Notes under the pieces: generated by a model
What the model saw: only the letters and a program-made list of their open reading frames with translations
Databases searched by the model: none
Told to the model about the DNA's origin: nothing
Assembly: GCF_014204515.1 (NCBI RefSeq)
Contig: NZ_JACHLI010000018.1
Location: 73,737-137,736 of the forward strand
From: Pseudomonas nitroreducens
GTDB taxonomy: Bacteria > Pseudomonadota > Gammaproteobacteria > Pseudomonadales > Pseudomonadaceae
Direction of reading: 5' to 3'
Length of the DNA: 64,000 nt
Shown here: positions 18,233 through 26,339 of the stretch, piece by piece
Numbering within the stretch: position 1 is the stretch's first letter
Layout of the letters: each line of letters opens with the position of its first letter
Made by a program: the position numbers and the translations under genes

Positions 18233-19343
18233 TCAGATCCTTCGAGACATTCTGACCCAGGCCAGGCAGGAGTCTGCCGGCCCACAGCCGAGCCCTAAAG
18301 CCTTCCCGGCGACCCTGGAGAACTCCCTGAAAGGGACTCCAGGTGGTGGCGCCCGTCCTGGGCCAGGCTACGCGCCCCTCCAGGACGTCCCCCTGACCCA
18401 ATCCTCGCCATCGACCATCCTTGCCCTCAACAAGGCCTCGGTTGCCATCAGCGAGCTCCTGGGGGCCTTCCCGCAGTATCGTAGGCCAGAAGTCTCGATT
18501 CCCTACCTGCAAGTGAACGGTGGCGATGTTGTTGGCCAGATCGCTCAGTCGATCAAGCTGGCCGTGCAAACGTCCGGTCTGTTCTATGAATCGCACGTGC
18601 TCCAGTACCTCCAAGGACGTTACTCCTTCAATCAGCTGATGCTTGAGCCCCAGGCGCGCGCAGTTGTTACCGAGGGGGCCGTGGGCAAGTGGCTGCGAGA
18701 GCTCGCTGGCGCAGGCCCAAGAGACGATCCCAGGCTGCTGCAGTTGATGCGCACTCAGCTGGCCATGCTCTCCGATCCATCGATCCTCCTGCGTGGGGAA
18801 CTGTTCCCAGGGTATCCAGTGGAAATAAGAATCCGCCGGGAGGCAAAGGCCGGTGACAGCTACAAGGATCAGCAAAGCTGGCGCCTGATCGCAGAGGTGG
18901 TTGCCGGTAAGGCGGGGGAGTGCAGCTTCGATCTGATCATGGCCCCCGGTGTGCTCAAGGTGTGGCTACGGTCGAAGTCGTCACTACTGGTCGAGTTCTT
19001 CCGCCGTGATCGGGTCGAGGTTGGCCGTGAGCTGAGGAGTATTACGCTGCTGCCGGAGATTGTCCTTAACCGAACAATTGCATCAAACACCTTTGTCTCC
19101 CTGGATGATAATCCGACCGATGGCGACGCTCCTTACAGACCTGCAGGTGGCACCGGCCCCTATGGCCTGCACTGGGACGAATTGCTAGCACAGATGGGAA
19201 GCACGGATCTCCCGGCCCACGCGCGTCCAGAGCTGATCCCATTCCTGGCCAACCTCGACCTTGATCGTCACATCCCGACGTCGCTGTATGGCGCGGCGGT
19301 CTATCTCGTGGGTTGGGCGAGGTCTCAGCAGCCATACCTCTGA
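18210..19343 (+). CDS. Second FliK-like hook-length control domain protein
   Basis: From ATG 18210 the protein is 377 residues; upstream in-frame codons lie within fliT. It has a Pro/Gly-rich N-terminal third, a central SGLFYESHVLQYLQGRYS segment, and a C-terminal domain with LFPGYPVEIRIRRE. This resembles the FliK C-terminal domain proteins found after fliT in betaproteobacterial clusters. It overlaps fliT by 23 bases. Its likely role is in export-specificity switching, perhaps alongside the canonical FliK at 8670-9941. This assignment is from pattern memory, not a search. Confidence 0.65.
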   Translation: MNVVPPADQILRDILTQARQESAGPQPSPKAFPATLENSLKGTPGGGARPGPGYAPLQDVPLTQSSPSTILALNKASVAISELLGAFPQYRRPEVSIPYLQVNGGDVVGQIAQSIKLAVQTSGLFYESHVLQYLQGRYSFNQLMLEPQARAVVTEGAVGKWLRELAGAGPRDDPRLLQLMRTQLAMLSDPSILLRGELFPGYPVEIRIRREAKAGDSYKDQQSWRLIAEVVAGKAGECSFDLIMAPGVLKVWLRSKSSLLVEFFRRDRVEVGRELRSITLLPEIVLNRTIASNTFVSLDDNPTDGDAPYRPAGGTGPYGLHWDELLAQMGSTDLPAHARPELIPFLANLDLDRHIPTSLYGAAVYLVGWARSQQPYL

Positions 19344-19399
19344 AGGTGCGGGACGTCAAAGTTCTAGCCTGTCAGCTTGTCAATATCTTGACTTAGCCC

Positions 19400-19424
19400 T
19401 CTGCAATTCATTAAATATTGCAGA
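19400..19424 (+). promoter_or_regulatory. Palindromic operator candidate upstream of flhDC
   Basis: A perfect 8-base inverted repeat TCTGCAAT ... ATTGCAGA with a 9-base spacer lies 52 bases before flhD. The same stretch contains GCAATT-N6-ATATTGC, one of six similarly spaced elements in the window. As flhDC controls the whole regulon, this is a likely control point; the binding protein is unknown. Confidence 0.55.
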
Positions 19425-19475
19425 CATTGACCGGGCGTTTGTACTAGCGCCGTGCCAGTATAGGGCTAACAATTA

Positions 19476-19817
19476 ATGGCAAATTCCGATCTGAACGCGG
19501 AGATCCAGGAACTCAACCTGACCTACCTCTGGCTTGCCCAGAAAGCGCTCAAGGAAGACCGAGCGGCGGCAGGTGTGATGTTGGGCCTGCCCAACAGCGT
19601 ACTGGACGTTATCGAAGGAATGACCACAGCCCAGTGCATTGAGCTGGCCTCCAACGCTTCCTTCCTGATGCGCAGCGCGTTCACCAGTGGCACACAGCTC
19701 TCCCGCATCCTCAATCAACCCCGTGACCATGGCAACACCAGGCTCCACGCAGCCATCGCGCTTGCGTCTGAGGCCGGCGCCGGCCTTACCGGCAAAACCG
19801 GAAAAGGCTCTGAGTGA
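19476..19817 (+). CDS. flhD: Flagellar master regulator subunit FlhD
   Basis: The 113-residue protein carries the FlhD core: NAEIQELNLTYLWLAQKAL and MLGLPNSVLDVIEGMTTAQ. FlhD4C2 activates class 2 flagellar promoters through RNA polymerase sigma-70. It overlaps flhC by 4 bases (ATGA). No clear SD precedes ATG 19476, which could keep expression low. Pseudomonas relatives normally use FleQ instead, so this points to a beta- or enteric-type system. Confidence 0.93.
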   Translation: MANSDLNAEIQELNLTYLWLAQKALKEDRAAAGVMLGLPNSVLDVIEGMTTAQCIELASNASFLMRSAFTSGTQLSRILNQPRDHGNTRLHAAIALASEAGAGLTGKTGKGSE

Positions 19818-20389
19818 TGGATGATTCTCAGAAGAGCCTCCTTGAGCAACACGCCCAGGTCACGCGCGCCATCAACCTCCTGGGGGCGGGCGCGCGCATA
19901 CAGGTTGTTCTCCAGGAAACCGAAGTCAGCAAGCATAAGCTGCTGAAGTTGTATCGTGAGATCAGTGGAGTATCTCCGCCGAAAGGGCAAATTCCATACT
20001 CCAAACACTGGTTCCTGAAGTGGAACCAGAATATCCATGCCTCGCTTTTCTATAACTATTATCTTGCTATATCGGCGCAGAATCGTGAAATGGACAAGAT
20101 GGATGTGTTCATGAGCGCAATTCGCCTTTATCATAGCCAGGTCGGATTTGAAGATGGCGATGTTCCGCTTGTTGTAACTAGGGCGTGGATGTTGTTGAAG
20201 TTCATGGAAACTGATCAGCTTCGCATGACACGTTGTACGTCCTGCTCTGGTTGGTTTGTCACTGACTTCGTGCAGCATTCGAACTACGCCTGTGTCATCT
20301 GCCAGCCCCCTGCGCGCGTTGGTCGCAGCCAGGACGGCTTTGAGGCAGAGGACGAGGGAGATGAGCTGCTGGAAGAGGATTCCGACTGA
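19814..20389 (+). CDS. flhC: Flagellar master regulator subunit FlhC
   Basis: FlhC (191 residues) has the N-terminal Q...INLLGAGARIQVVLQETEVS region and the zinc site formed by CTSC and CVIC near residues 138-160. FlhC makes most of the DNA contacts in FlhD4C2. The C-terminus is extended by a very acidic tail (EAEDEGDELLEEDSD). It is translationally coupled to flhD. Confidence 0.93.
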   Translation: MMDDSQKSLLEQHAQVTRAINLLGAGARIQVVLQETEVSKHKLLKLYREISGVSPPKGQIPYSKHWFLKWNQNIHASLFYNYYLAISAQNREMDKMDVFMSAIRLYHSQVGFEDGDVPLVVTRAWMLLKFMETDQLRMTRCTSCSGWFVTDFVQHSNYACVICQPPARVGRSQDGFEAEDEGDELLEEDSD

Positions 20390-20399
20390 GGGCTAGGCC

Positions 20400-20427
20400 T
20401 TCAGGTTTCACCAGTTTTTGCCGATTA
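20400..20427 (+). promoter_or_regulatory. FliA (sigma-28) promoter of motAB
   Basis: TTCAGGTT (20400-20407), a 12-base spacer and GCCGATTA (20420-20427) match the fliD and fliC promoters in sequence and spacing. It lies 30 bases before the motA GTG, with a SD-like AAGGGCGAG between. Confidence 0.75.
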
Positions 20428-20456
20428 GAATAAGAACAATAAAAAAGGGCGAGACC

Positions 20457-21347
20457 GTGTACATTGTAGTAGGCCTAATTGTGGTGATGGCTTCCGTATT
20501 TGGAAGCTATGTCCTCGGTGGAGGTAGCCTCGGCCCCCTCTACCAACCAACCGAGTTGTTGGCAATTGGTGGTGCTGCCCTTGGCGCATTCATCGCGGCG
20601 AACAACAAAAAGGCGATGATCGCGACCGCAAAAGCGATCAAGAACCTGAAGCTCACCACGACGTATAACAAGGCGTACTACAACGACGTCATGGTGTTGT
20701 TGTTCACCCTTCTGAGCAAGTCTAGAAGGGACGGGATGATGTCCATCGAGAAGGACATCGAGAACCCCAAGGATTCGCCGGTCTTCTCCAAGTACCCGAA
20801 AATCCTCAAGGACGTCGTCCTGATGGATTTCCTCACTGACTACTTCCGCCTGATTGTCAGCGGCAACATGGATGCCCATGAGCTGGACGAGCTGATGGAG
20901 CGTGAGATCGAGAACCTCGAGCACGAGGCCGCGCTGCCCAGCGACACCTTGCACAAGGTCGCGGACGCATTGCCGGCTTTCGGTATCGTGGCGGCGGTGA
21001 TGGGCGTAGTGAAGGCCCTGACCTACGCTGACGCCTCACCCCAGGAGATCGGTGAGATGATCGCCCATGCCCTGGTAGGTACGTTCCTCGGCATCCTGAT
21101 GGCCTACGGCATCTTCGCTCCGCTTTCCGGCCGCGTAACGCGCCAGGTCGACGAGCAGATGAAGCTCCTGCAGTTCGCCCGCACCATCATCGTGAACAGC
21201 ATGAACGGCTATCAGCCCCAGGTTGCGGTCGAGTTCGGCCGCAAAGTCCTGCATCGTTCGGAACGCCCAAGCGCCCTGGAACTCGAAGACGTGCTCAAGG
21301 AAAGTCGTAAGAACGCCCCGGCGGCGGAGAAGGGCGCTAAAAGATGA
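20457..21347 (+). CDS. motA: Flagellar stator protein MotA
   Basis: From GTG 20457 it is 296 residues starting MYIVVGLIVVMASVFGSYVL, which aligns with the canonical MotA start and has AAGGGCGAG upstream. An upstream TTG frame at 20418 overlaps the promoter and is unlikely. Four membrane segments and the conserved ALPAFGIVAAVMGVVKAL region are present. MotA and MotB form the proton-driven stator. Confidence 0.95.
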   Translation: MYIVVGLIVVMASVFGSYVLGGGSLGPLYQPTELLAIGGAALGAFIAANNKKAMIATAKAIKNLKLTTTYNKAYYNDVMVLLFTLLSKSRRDGMMSIEKDIENPKDSPVFSKYPKILKDVVLMDFLTDYFRLIVSGNMDAHELDELMEREIENLEHEAALPSDTLHKVADALPAFGIVAAVMGVVKALTYADASPQEIGEMIAHALVGTFLGILMAYGIFAPLSGRVTRQVDEQMKLLQFARTIIVNSMNGYQPQVAVEFGRKVLHRSERPSALELEDVLKESRKNAPAAEKGAKR

Positions 21348-22276
21348 AGACCACCGAAAAACGCCCAATTATCGTCAAAAGGAAGAAGGCGGTACATGGG
21401 CACCACGGTGGCGCCTGGAAGATTGCCTTTGCTGACTTCATGACGGCAATGATGGCTCTCTTCCTGGTGCTTTGGATTCTCTCTGTGAGCGACCCTGAGA
21501 AGAAAAAGGCTGTCGCTGAGTACTTCCGCACCCCGCTGGTTGTTGCCCTTACTCACGGTGATCGCGACAGCTCCAGCACAAGCCCAATCCCCGGCGGCGG
21601 CCCGGACACCGACTACAACGAAGGTGAAGTCCGGAACATCGACATCAAGCAGGAGAGCCGTAACGACCAAGAGCGTCAGAGCCTGGTAGAGCTCAAGCGA
21701 GACCTGGAGAGCGTGATCGACTCAAGCGTCTTCGATGAAATGCGTAGTCAGGTGGTGATCGACCTCATCCCGGAAGGGCTTCGCATTCAGCTGGTCGACA
21801 CTGACAAGAGGCCAATGTTTGAAGTCGGCAGCTCGAAGGTTGCCCCGTATCTGCGTGACGTCCTGCGCGCCATTGCGCCACTGATCAACAAGCTGCCGAA
21901 CGACATCCAGATCAGCGGCCACACTGACAGCCTGCAGTATTCGGGTGGTGAAACCGGCTACTCCAACTGGGAACTGTCTGCTGACCGCGCTAATGCGAGC
22001 CGGCGAGAGCTGGTGAATGGTGGCATTGACCCTGCAAAACTGATCCGGGTGTCTGGCATGGCTGACAAGATCAGGTACAAGGGGGCAGCAGAACTCGATG
22101 CCATCAACCGGCGGATCGCGATCATCGTTCTCGACAGCCAGGCCAAGCAATCGATCCTGGGCCAGGGCTGGGAGATCGGCCTGAACTCATCGAACCCGGC
22201 ATCCAGCCTGGAGCCGATGATCCAGTCCGTCCCTGCTGCTATCCCTGCCTCAACGCTGCCACAGCCAGCGAAGTAG
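21344..22276 (+). CDS. motB: Flagellar stator protein MotB
   Basis: The 310-residue protein has one N-terminal membrane helix with the proton-carrying Asp in AFADFMTAMMALFLVLWIL and a C-terminal OmpA-like peptidoglycan-binding domain (ISGHTDS ... NWELSADRANASRR). It overlaps motA by 4 bases and is followed by a terminator. Confidence 0.96.
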   Translation: MKTTEKRPIIVKRKKAVHGHHGGAWKIAFADFMTAMMALFLVLWILSVSDPEKKKAVAEYFRTPLVVALTHGDRDSSSTSPIPGGGPDTDYNEGEVRNIDIKQESRNDQERQSLVELKRDLESVIDSSVFDEMRSQVVIDLIPEGLRIQLVDTDKRPMFEVGSSKVAPYLRDVLRAIAPLINKLPNDIQISGHTDSLQYSGGETGYSNWELSADRANASRRELVNGGIDPAKLIRVSGMADKIRYKGAAELDAINRRIAIIVLDSQAKQSILGQGWEIGLNSSNPASSLEPMIQSVPAAIPASTLPQPAK

Positions 22277-22294
22277 GGATAGGCATTGAAGGCG

Positions 22295-22325
22295 AATGCG
22301 CCACTCTGGAAACAGGTGGCGCATT
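22295..22325 (+). terminator. Intrinsic terminator after motB
   Basis: AATGCGCCAC / GTGGCGCATT, a perfect 10-base stem with an 11-base loop, is followed by a T-rich run. It separates motAB from the flhB group, which therefore needs its own promoter in 22331-22445. Confidence 0.8.
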
Positions 22326-22445
22326 TTCTTTGTAAAGGAGTCGATAAGTGTCTGCCTACCCGAGTTTTTTCGACCGGATTGATCTATGATGCGTGGTCTC
22401 TTTCGAGGGACGTATTCCGCCTACCACTAGACCCTGAGCAGAGCT

Positions 22446-23606
22446 ATGTCAGACGAGTCTGGATTTGACGACAAGACAGAACAGGCGACACCGCGACGGT
22501 TAGAGAAGGCCCGCGAAGAAGGTCAGATTGCCCGCTCCCGCGAACTCACGACCTTCCTGATGCTTCTCGCAGGCACGCTGGTGATTTGGTTCTCCGGCAG
22601 TTGGATCGCCCAGAAGTTGGCCGAGGCCATCCGCCTGGGTATGAGTTTCAGCCGGGAAAGGGCACTCGACCCCAAGGTTGCCGGCGAGTATTTCCTGATG
22701 ATCGGCACCACCGGTCTGATGGCCTTGGCCCCAGTTCTGGCGTGCCTGGCTGCGGTTGCCATCCTGGCCCCGGCTGCGCTGGGTGGCTGGCTGTTCACCC
22801 CGAAGAACCTCATGCCGAAGTTCAGCCGGCTTAACCCCGGTGCCGGCATTAAGCGAATGTTCTCTGCGAACGCGTTGACTGAGCTCGTCAAAGCCTTCGC
22901 CAAAGCCGGGCTTGTAGGGCTTGTGGCCACGCTGTACGTGCGCTCCAACCTCGAGCATCTTTCAGGGATTAGCCAGCTACCGCTGGAGGAAGCGATTGCG
23001 CAGGGCCTGGCCATGGTTGGTAAGGCCTGCCTGTGCATCGTCGCCTCTCTAATTGTGGTTGTCATGATTGATGTCCCGTACCAGCTCATCTCCTTCGGTA
23101 ACAAGATGAAGATGACCAAGCAGGAGGTGAAGGACGAATTCAAGGAGCAGGAGGGCGACCCGAGGCTCAAGGGCAAGCGTCGCGCCATTCAGGCTCAGAT
23201 GTCCCGCTCCAGGATGATGAGCGCCGTTCCCAAGGCTAACATCGTGATCACCAACCCGACGCATTTCTCGGTGGCACTGCTCTACGAGGATAACGGGGTA
23301 GGGGCGCCAACAGTTGTCGCCAAAGGCGTAGACGAAGTGGCCATGAAGATTCGGGAGCTGGCGCGCGAGCACGACGTGCCAATCATGGAGTCGCCGGAAC
23401 TTGCGCGTGCGCTCTACTGGAACGTGGAAATCGATGACGAGATCCCGGCGACCCTATACTCCGCAGTGGCTGAGCTGCTGGCCTACATCTACAAGCTGAA
23501 GCTCTTCATGCGTGGTGAAGTAGAGTTCCCGGTGATGCCGACAAACCTGCCGGTGCCGGCCGGAATGGATCAGAAACCCAACCGCAAGAGACCAAACCGT
23601 AGATGA
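22446..23606 (+). CDS. flhB: Flagellar export switch protein FlhB
   Basis: FlhB (386 residues) has four membrane helices and the self-cleaving NPTH motif at residues 270-273, preceded by a charged linker. Cleavage between Asn and Pro, together with FliK, switches export from hook to filament substrates. It overlaps the next small gene by 4 bases. Confidence 0.96.
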   Translation: MSDESGFDDKTEQATPRRLEKAREEGQIARSRELTTFLMLLAGTLVIWFSGSWIAQKLAEAIRLGMSFSRERALDPKVAGEYFLMIGTTGLMALAPVLACLAAVAILAPAALGGWLFTPKNLMPKFSRLNPGAGIKRMFSANALTELVKAFAKAGLVGLVATLYVRSNLEHLSGISQLPLEEAIAQGLAMVGKACLCIVASLIVVVMIDVPYQLISFGNKMKMTKQEVKDEFKEQEGDPRLKGKRRAIQAQMSRSRMMSAVPKANIVITNPTHFSVALLYEDNGVGAPTVVAKGVDEVAMKIRELAREHDVPIMESPELARALYWNVEIDDEIPATLYSAVAELLAYIYKLKLFMRGEVEFPVMPTNLPVPAGMDQKPNRKRPNRR

Positions 23607-23863
23607 GCGTGACCGACAAGGGTGCCGTAGAGCCCCAGGCTGATGAATTCAGCATCAGCAACATGGCCAAGAGCCTGATGCCCTTGGCAAGCCTGATTGT
23701 GTTCGCTTCGCTGATCGCCGGGGGCTTACTGGCCGCTGGGGTGATGGCGATTCTCATGCTGTGCCTTCTAATCACATCGGCGCTGATTCGGTTCGGCTTC
23801 AGGTTGAGGCGGAAGCTCAAGCAACGCAAAGCTGCAAAAAACTCTACTGATGCACTGCAATGA
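23603..23863 (+). CDS. Small membrane protein coupled to flhB
   Basis: An 86-residue protein starting by ATGA overlap with flhB. It has hydrophobic residues ~27-62 (one long or two short membrane helices) and a basic C-terminus (RLRRKLKQRK). No family recognised. Its coupling to flhB suggests a flagellar role, which is inference. Confidence 0.65.
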   Translation: MSVTDKGAVEPQADEFSISNMAKSLMPLASLIVFASLIAGGLLAAGVMAILMLCLLITSALIRFGFRLRRKLKQRKAAKNSTDALQ

Positions 23864-23931
23864 AGCTCCTTTATTGATAAATTGCACTGGTGTCGATAAT
23901 TCATGCTTCCGTCCAGTGATCAGGGGTAGTT

Positions 23932-24153
23932 ATGTCTGAGAAGAACCTCAAACCGGCCCAGAAGGGCCTGCTCACGGTGTTGATCTGCGCCATCATCGGC
24001 ACCGTGTGGGCGGCCCAGGACTTTGGCGGACTCCGCCTGGCCCTAATCGTCTGCGCCATTGTCGCGTTGGTGTTTTCGGTCTACCACTTCGGCAACAAGT
24101 ACAACGAGCGTGTTCGCGCTCGTTCCCGTGCTGAGGCTGAGCGTCAGTTGTAA
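23932..24153 (+). CDS. Small two-helix membrane protein
   Basis: A 73-residue protein with two membrane segments (residues ~12-28 and ~34-52) and a basic tail (RVRARSRAEAERQL). It has its own short upstream region and is followed by a hairpin before flhA. No family recognised. Confidence 0.6.
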   Translation: MSEKNLKPAQKGLLTVLICAIIGTVWAAQDFGGLRLALIVCAIVALVFSVYHFGNKYNERVRARSRAEAERQL

Positions 24154-24214
24154 GCCGTGCAGTCGATACGCCTTGAAAGCTGATCGCGGCCTCCGGGCCT
24201 AGCAACACCTAAGC

Positions 24215-24238
24215 AAGCGCTACCACTCGGTAGCGCTT
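24215..24238 (+). terminator. Hairpin between small membrane gene and flhA
   Basis: AAGCGCTACC / GGTAGCGCTT, a perfect 10-base stem with a 4-base loop, ends 16 bases before the flhA ATG. T-richness after it is poor, so it may be a partial terminator or an RNA structure affecting flhA translation. Confidence 0.5.
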
Positions 24239-24254
24239 CTGATTGGAACCCCTG

Positions 24255-26339
24255 ATGAACGCACTCCGTCAAAAACTGGAACAGATGGGCCTGGGCGGCG
24301 TAAGCCCCATGTCCTTGGCCGGCCCGGTGCTGGTCTTGCTGATCCTCGCGATGATGATCATCCCGCTGCCGCCGCTGGCGCTGGACATGCTCTTCACGTT
24401 CAACATCGCCATTTCCATCTTCGTGATCATGACTGTCATCTACACGAAGAAGCCGCTTGAGTTCAGCTCATTCCCGGCCATCCTGCTTTTCACCACACTG
24501 CTGCGCCTGTCCTTGAACGTGGCGTCGACCCGCGTGGTACTGGTGCATGGCCACGAAGGGCCCCACGCCGCCGGCAAGGTAATCGAGGCATTCGGCGAGT
24601 TCCTGGTAGGGGGCAACTACGCTGTCGGTATTGCAGTGTTTGCGATCCTGGTCGTCATCAACTTCATGGTGATCACCAAGGGTGCCGGCCGAATCGCTGA
24701 GGTAGCGGCTCGCTTCACCCTGGACGCAATGCCTGGCAAACAGATGGCCATCGATGCCGATCTGAACTCGGGGATGATCAACGAAGAAGAGGCCCGTCGC
24801 CGACGCAAGGAAGTGGCACAAGAATCCGATTTCAACGGTGCAATGGACGGTGCGAGCAAGTTCGTTCGCGGCGATGCCGTCGCCGGCATCCTGATCATGG
24901 TCATCAACATCCTGGTGGGCCTGTTTATCGGTGTTCTGCAGCATGACCTGTCCTTTGGTGACGCCGCACGCACATACACCGTGCTGACCATCGGCGACGG
25001 CCTTGTCGCACAGATCCCAGCTTTGGTGATCTCCATTGCCGCCGGCTTGATCGTCTCTAGGGTGAATACCGGCGAGGACGTGAACAAGCAGGTGCTTGGC
25101 CAGATGTTCTCGAAGCCCGTTGTGATCTACATCGTGGCCGGCGTAATGGGGCTGCTAGGCATTGTTCCTGGGATGCCGCACTTGTCCTTCCTGACCATCG
25201 CTGTACTGATTACCGGCTTGGGATACTGGATCAACAAGAAGCAGGAAGAGGCCATCATTGCACAGGGTGACCAGCACCAGGTTATGGAGGCAGTTAGAGA
25301 GACTGCCGATGCCAGCTGGAATGACGTGCAGTTCACCGACGAGCTCTCGCTGGAGGTCGGACACCGCCTGATCACTCTTGTGGACAAGCGGCAAGACGGC
25401 TCTCTGCTGTCCAGGGTCAAGAACATCCGCATGACGTTTGCCCGTGACCTAGGCTTCCTGCCGCCGGAAGTTCACATCAAGGACAATCTGGAGCTTCAGC
25501 CTGACACCTATGTGATCAGCATGAAGGGGGTCGAGATCGGGCGCGGGCAGATTTTCCCTGGCGACTGGATGGCAATCGATAACGGTGAACTTCTCGGGAC
25601 AATCGAGGGTGTTCCGACTCTTGAGCCAACCTTTGGGCTGAATGCCGTCTGGATATCTGAGGAGAAAATTGATCAGGCCCAGGTGTTTGGCTACACGACG
25701 GTTGACGCGAGCACCGTAGCCGCTACACACCTGAACCACCTCATGCGCACCCATGCTCAAGGGCTCCTGGGGCGTTCGGAAGTTCAGCAGCTCATGAAAA
25801 AGCTCGCCGACGAGAACGCCCAACTGGTCGAAGACGTTGTACCCAAACACCTGACGTCGACACAGCTTCAGCGAATCCTGCAGGCGCTCCTGGAAGAGGA
25901 CGTTTCGATCAAGGATCTGCGCACGATCTTCGAGACGCTGGCTGAGCATGCCCCAGATCACGTCAACGATCATCAGGGACTGGTGGCCCTGGTACGAGTG
26001 GCCTTGGGTCGGGCGATCACCTTCCAGGCCTTCGGCCCTGTGTCAGTGCTCAAATTTGCAGGTCTCGACCCAAGCCTCGAAACCATGCTCGAACAGGCGA
26101 TTCCCAACGGCGCATTTGCACCGAATATTGCGCAGATTCTGATCGATGGGGTAGGCAGGTCGATTGCTGAGATGGATGCACTCGGCCTGCCTCATGTCGT
26201 TGTTACCACGGAGCCGATTCGCCCAATGCTCTCAGAGTACCTGCGTCGTAAGTACCGCCACCTTTTCGTGCTGTCGTACCAGGAAATTCCCCGCGATAGC
26301 AGCTACCAACTCGTCAGTACCATCAGAGGCATCAACTAA
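24255..26339 (+). CDS. flhA: Flagellar export protein FlhA
   Basis: FlhA is 694 residues from ATG 24255; an in-frame TTG at 24243 is less likely. It has about eight N-terminal membrane helices, the FHIPEP-type signature region (LLRLSLNVASTRVVLVHG) and a C-terminal cytoplasmic domain that docks chaperone-substrate complexes. The stop abuts the flhF start. Confidence 0.96.
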   Translation: MNALRQKLEQMGLGGVSPMSLAGPVLVLLILAMMIIPLPPLALDMLFTFNIAISIFVIMTVIYTKKPLEFSSFPAILLFTTLLRLSLNVASTRVVLVHGHEGPHAAGKVIEAFGEFLVGGNYAVGIAVFAILVVINFMVITKGAGRIAEVAARFTLDAMPGKQMAIDADLNSGMINEEEARRRRKEVAQESDFNGAMDGASKFVRGDAVAGILIMVINILVGLFIGVLQHDLSFGDAARTYTVLTIGDGLVAQIPALVISIAAGLIVSRVNTGEDVNKQVLGQMFSKPVVIYIVAGVMGLLGIVPGMPHLSFLTIAVLITGLGYWINKKQEEAIIAQGDQHQVMEAVRETADASWNDVQFTDELSLEVGHRLITLVDKRQDGSLLSRVKNIRMTFARDLGFLPPEVHIKDNLELQPDTYVISMKGVEIGRGQIFPGDWMAIDNGELLGTIEGVPTLEPTFGLNAVWISEEKIDQAQVFGYTTVDASTVAATHLNHLMRTHAQGLLGRSEVQQLMKKLADENAQLVEDVVPKHLTSTQLQRILQALLEEDVSIKDLRTIFETLAEHAPDHVNDHQGLVALVRVALGRAITFQAFGPVSVLKFAGLDPSLETMLEQAIPNGAFAPNIAQILIDGVGRSIAEMDALGLPHVVVTTEPIRPMLSEYLRRKYRHLFVLSYQEIPRDSSYQLVSTIRGIN

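Noticed and set aside
20418..20456. TTG start for MotA at 20418
   Set aside because: It lies inside the sigma-28 promoter -10 region, and the added residues do not match the MotA N-terminus.
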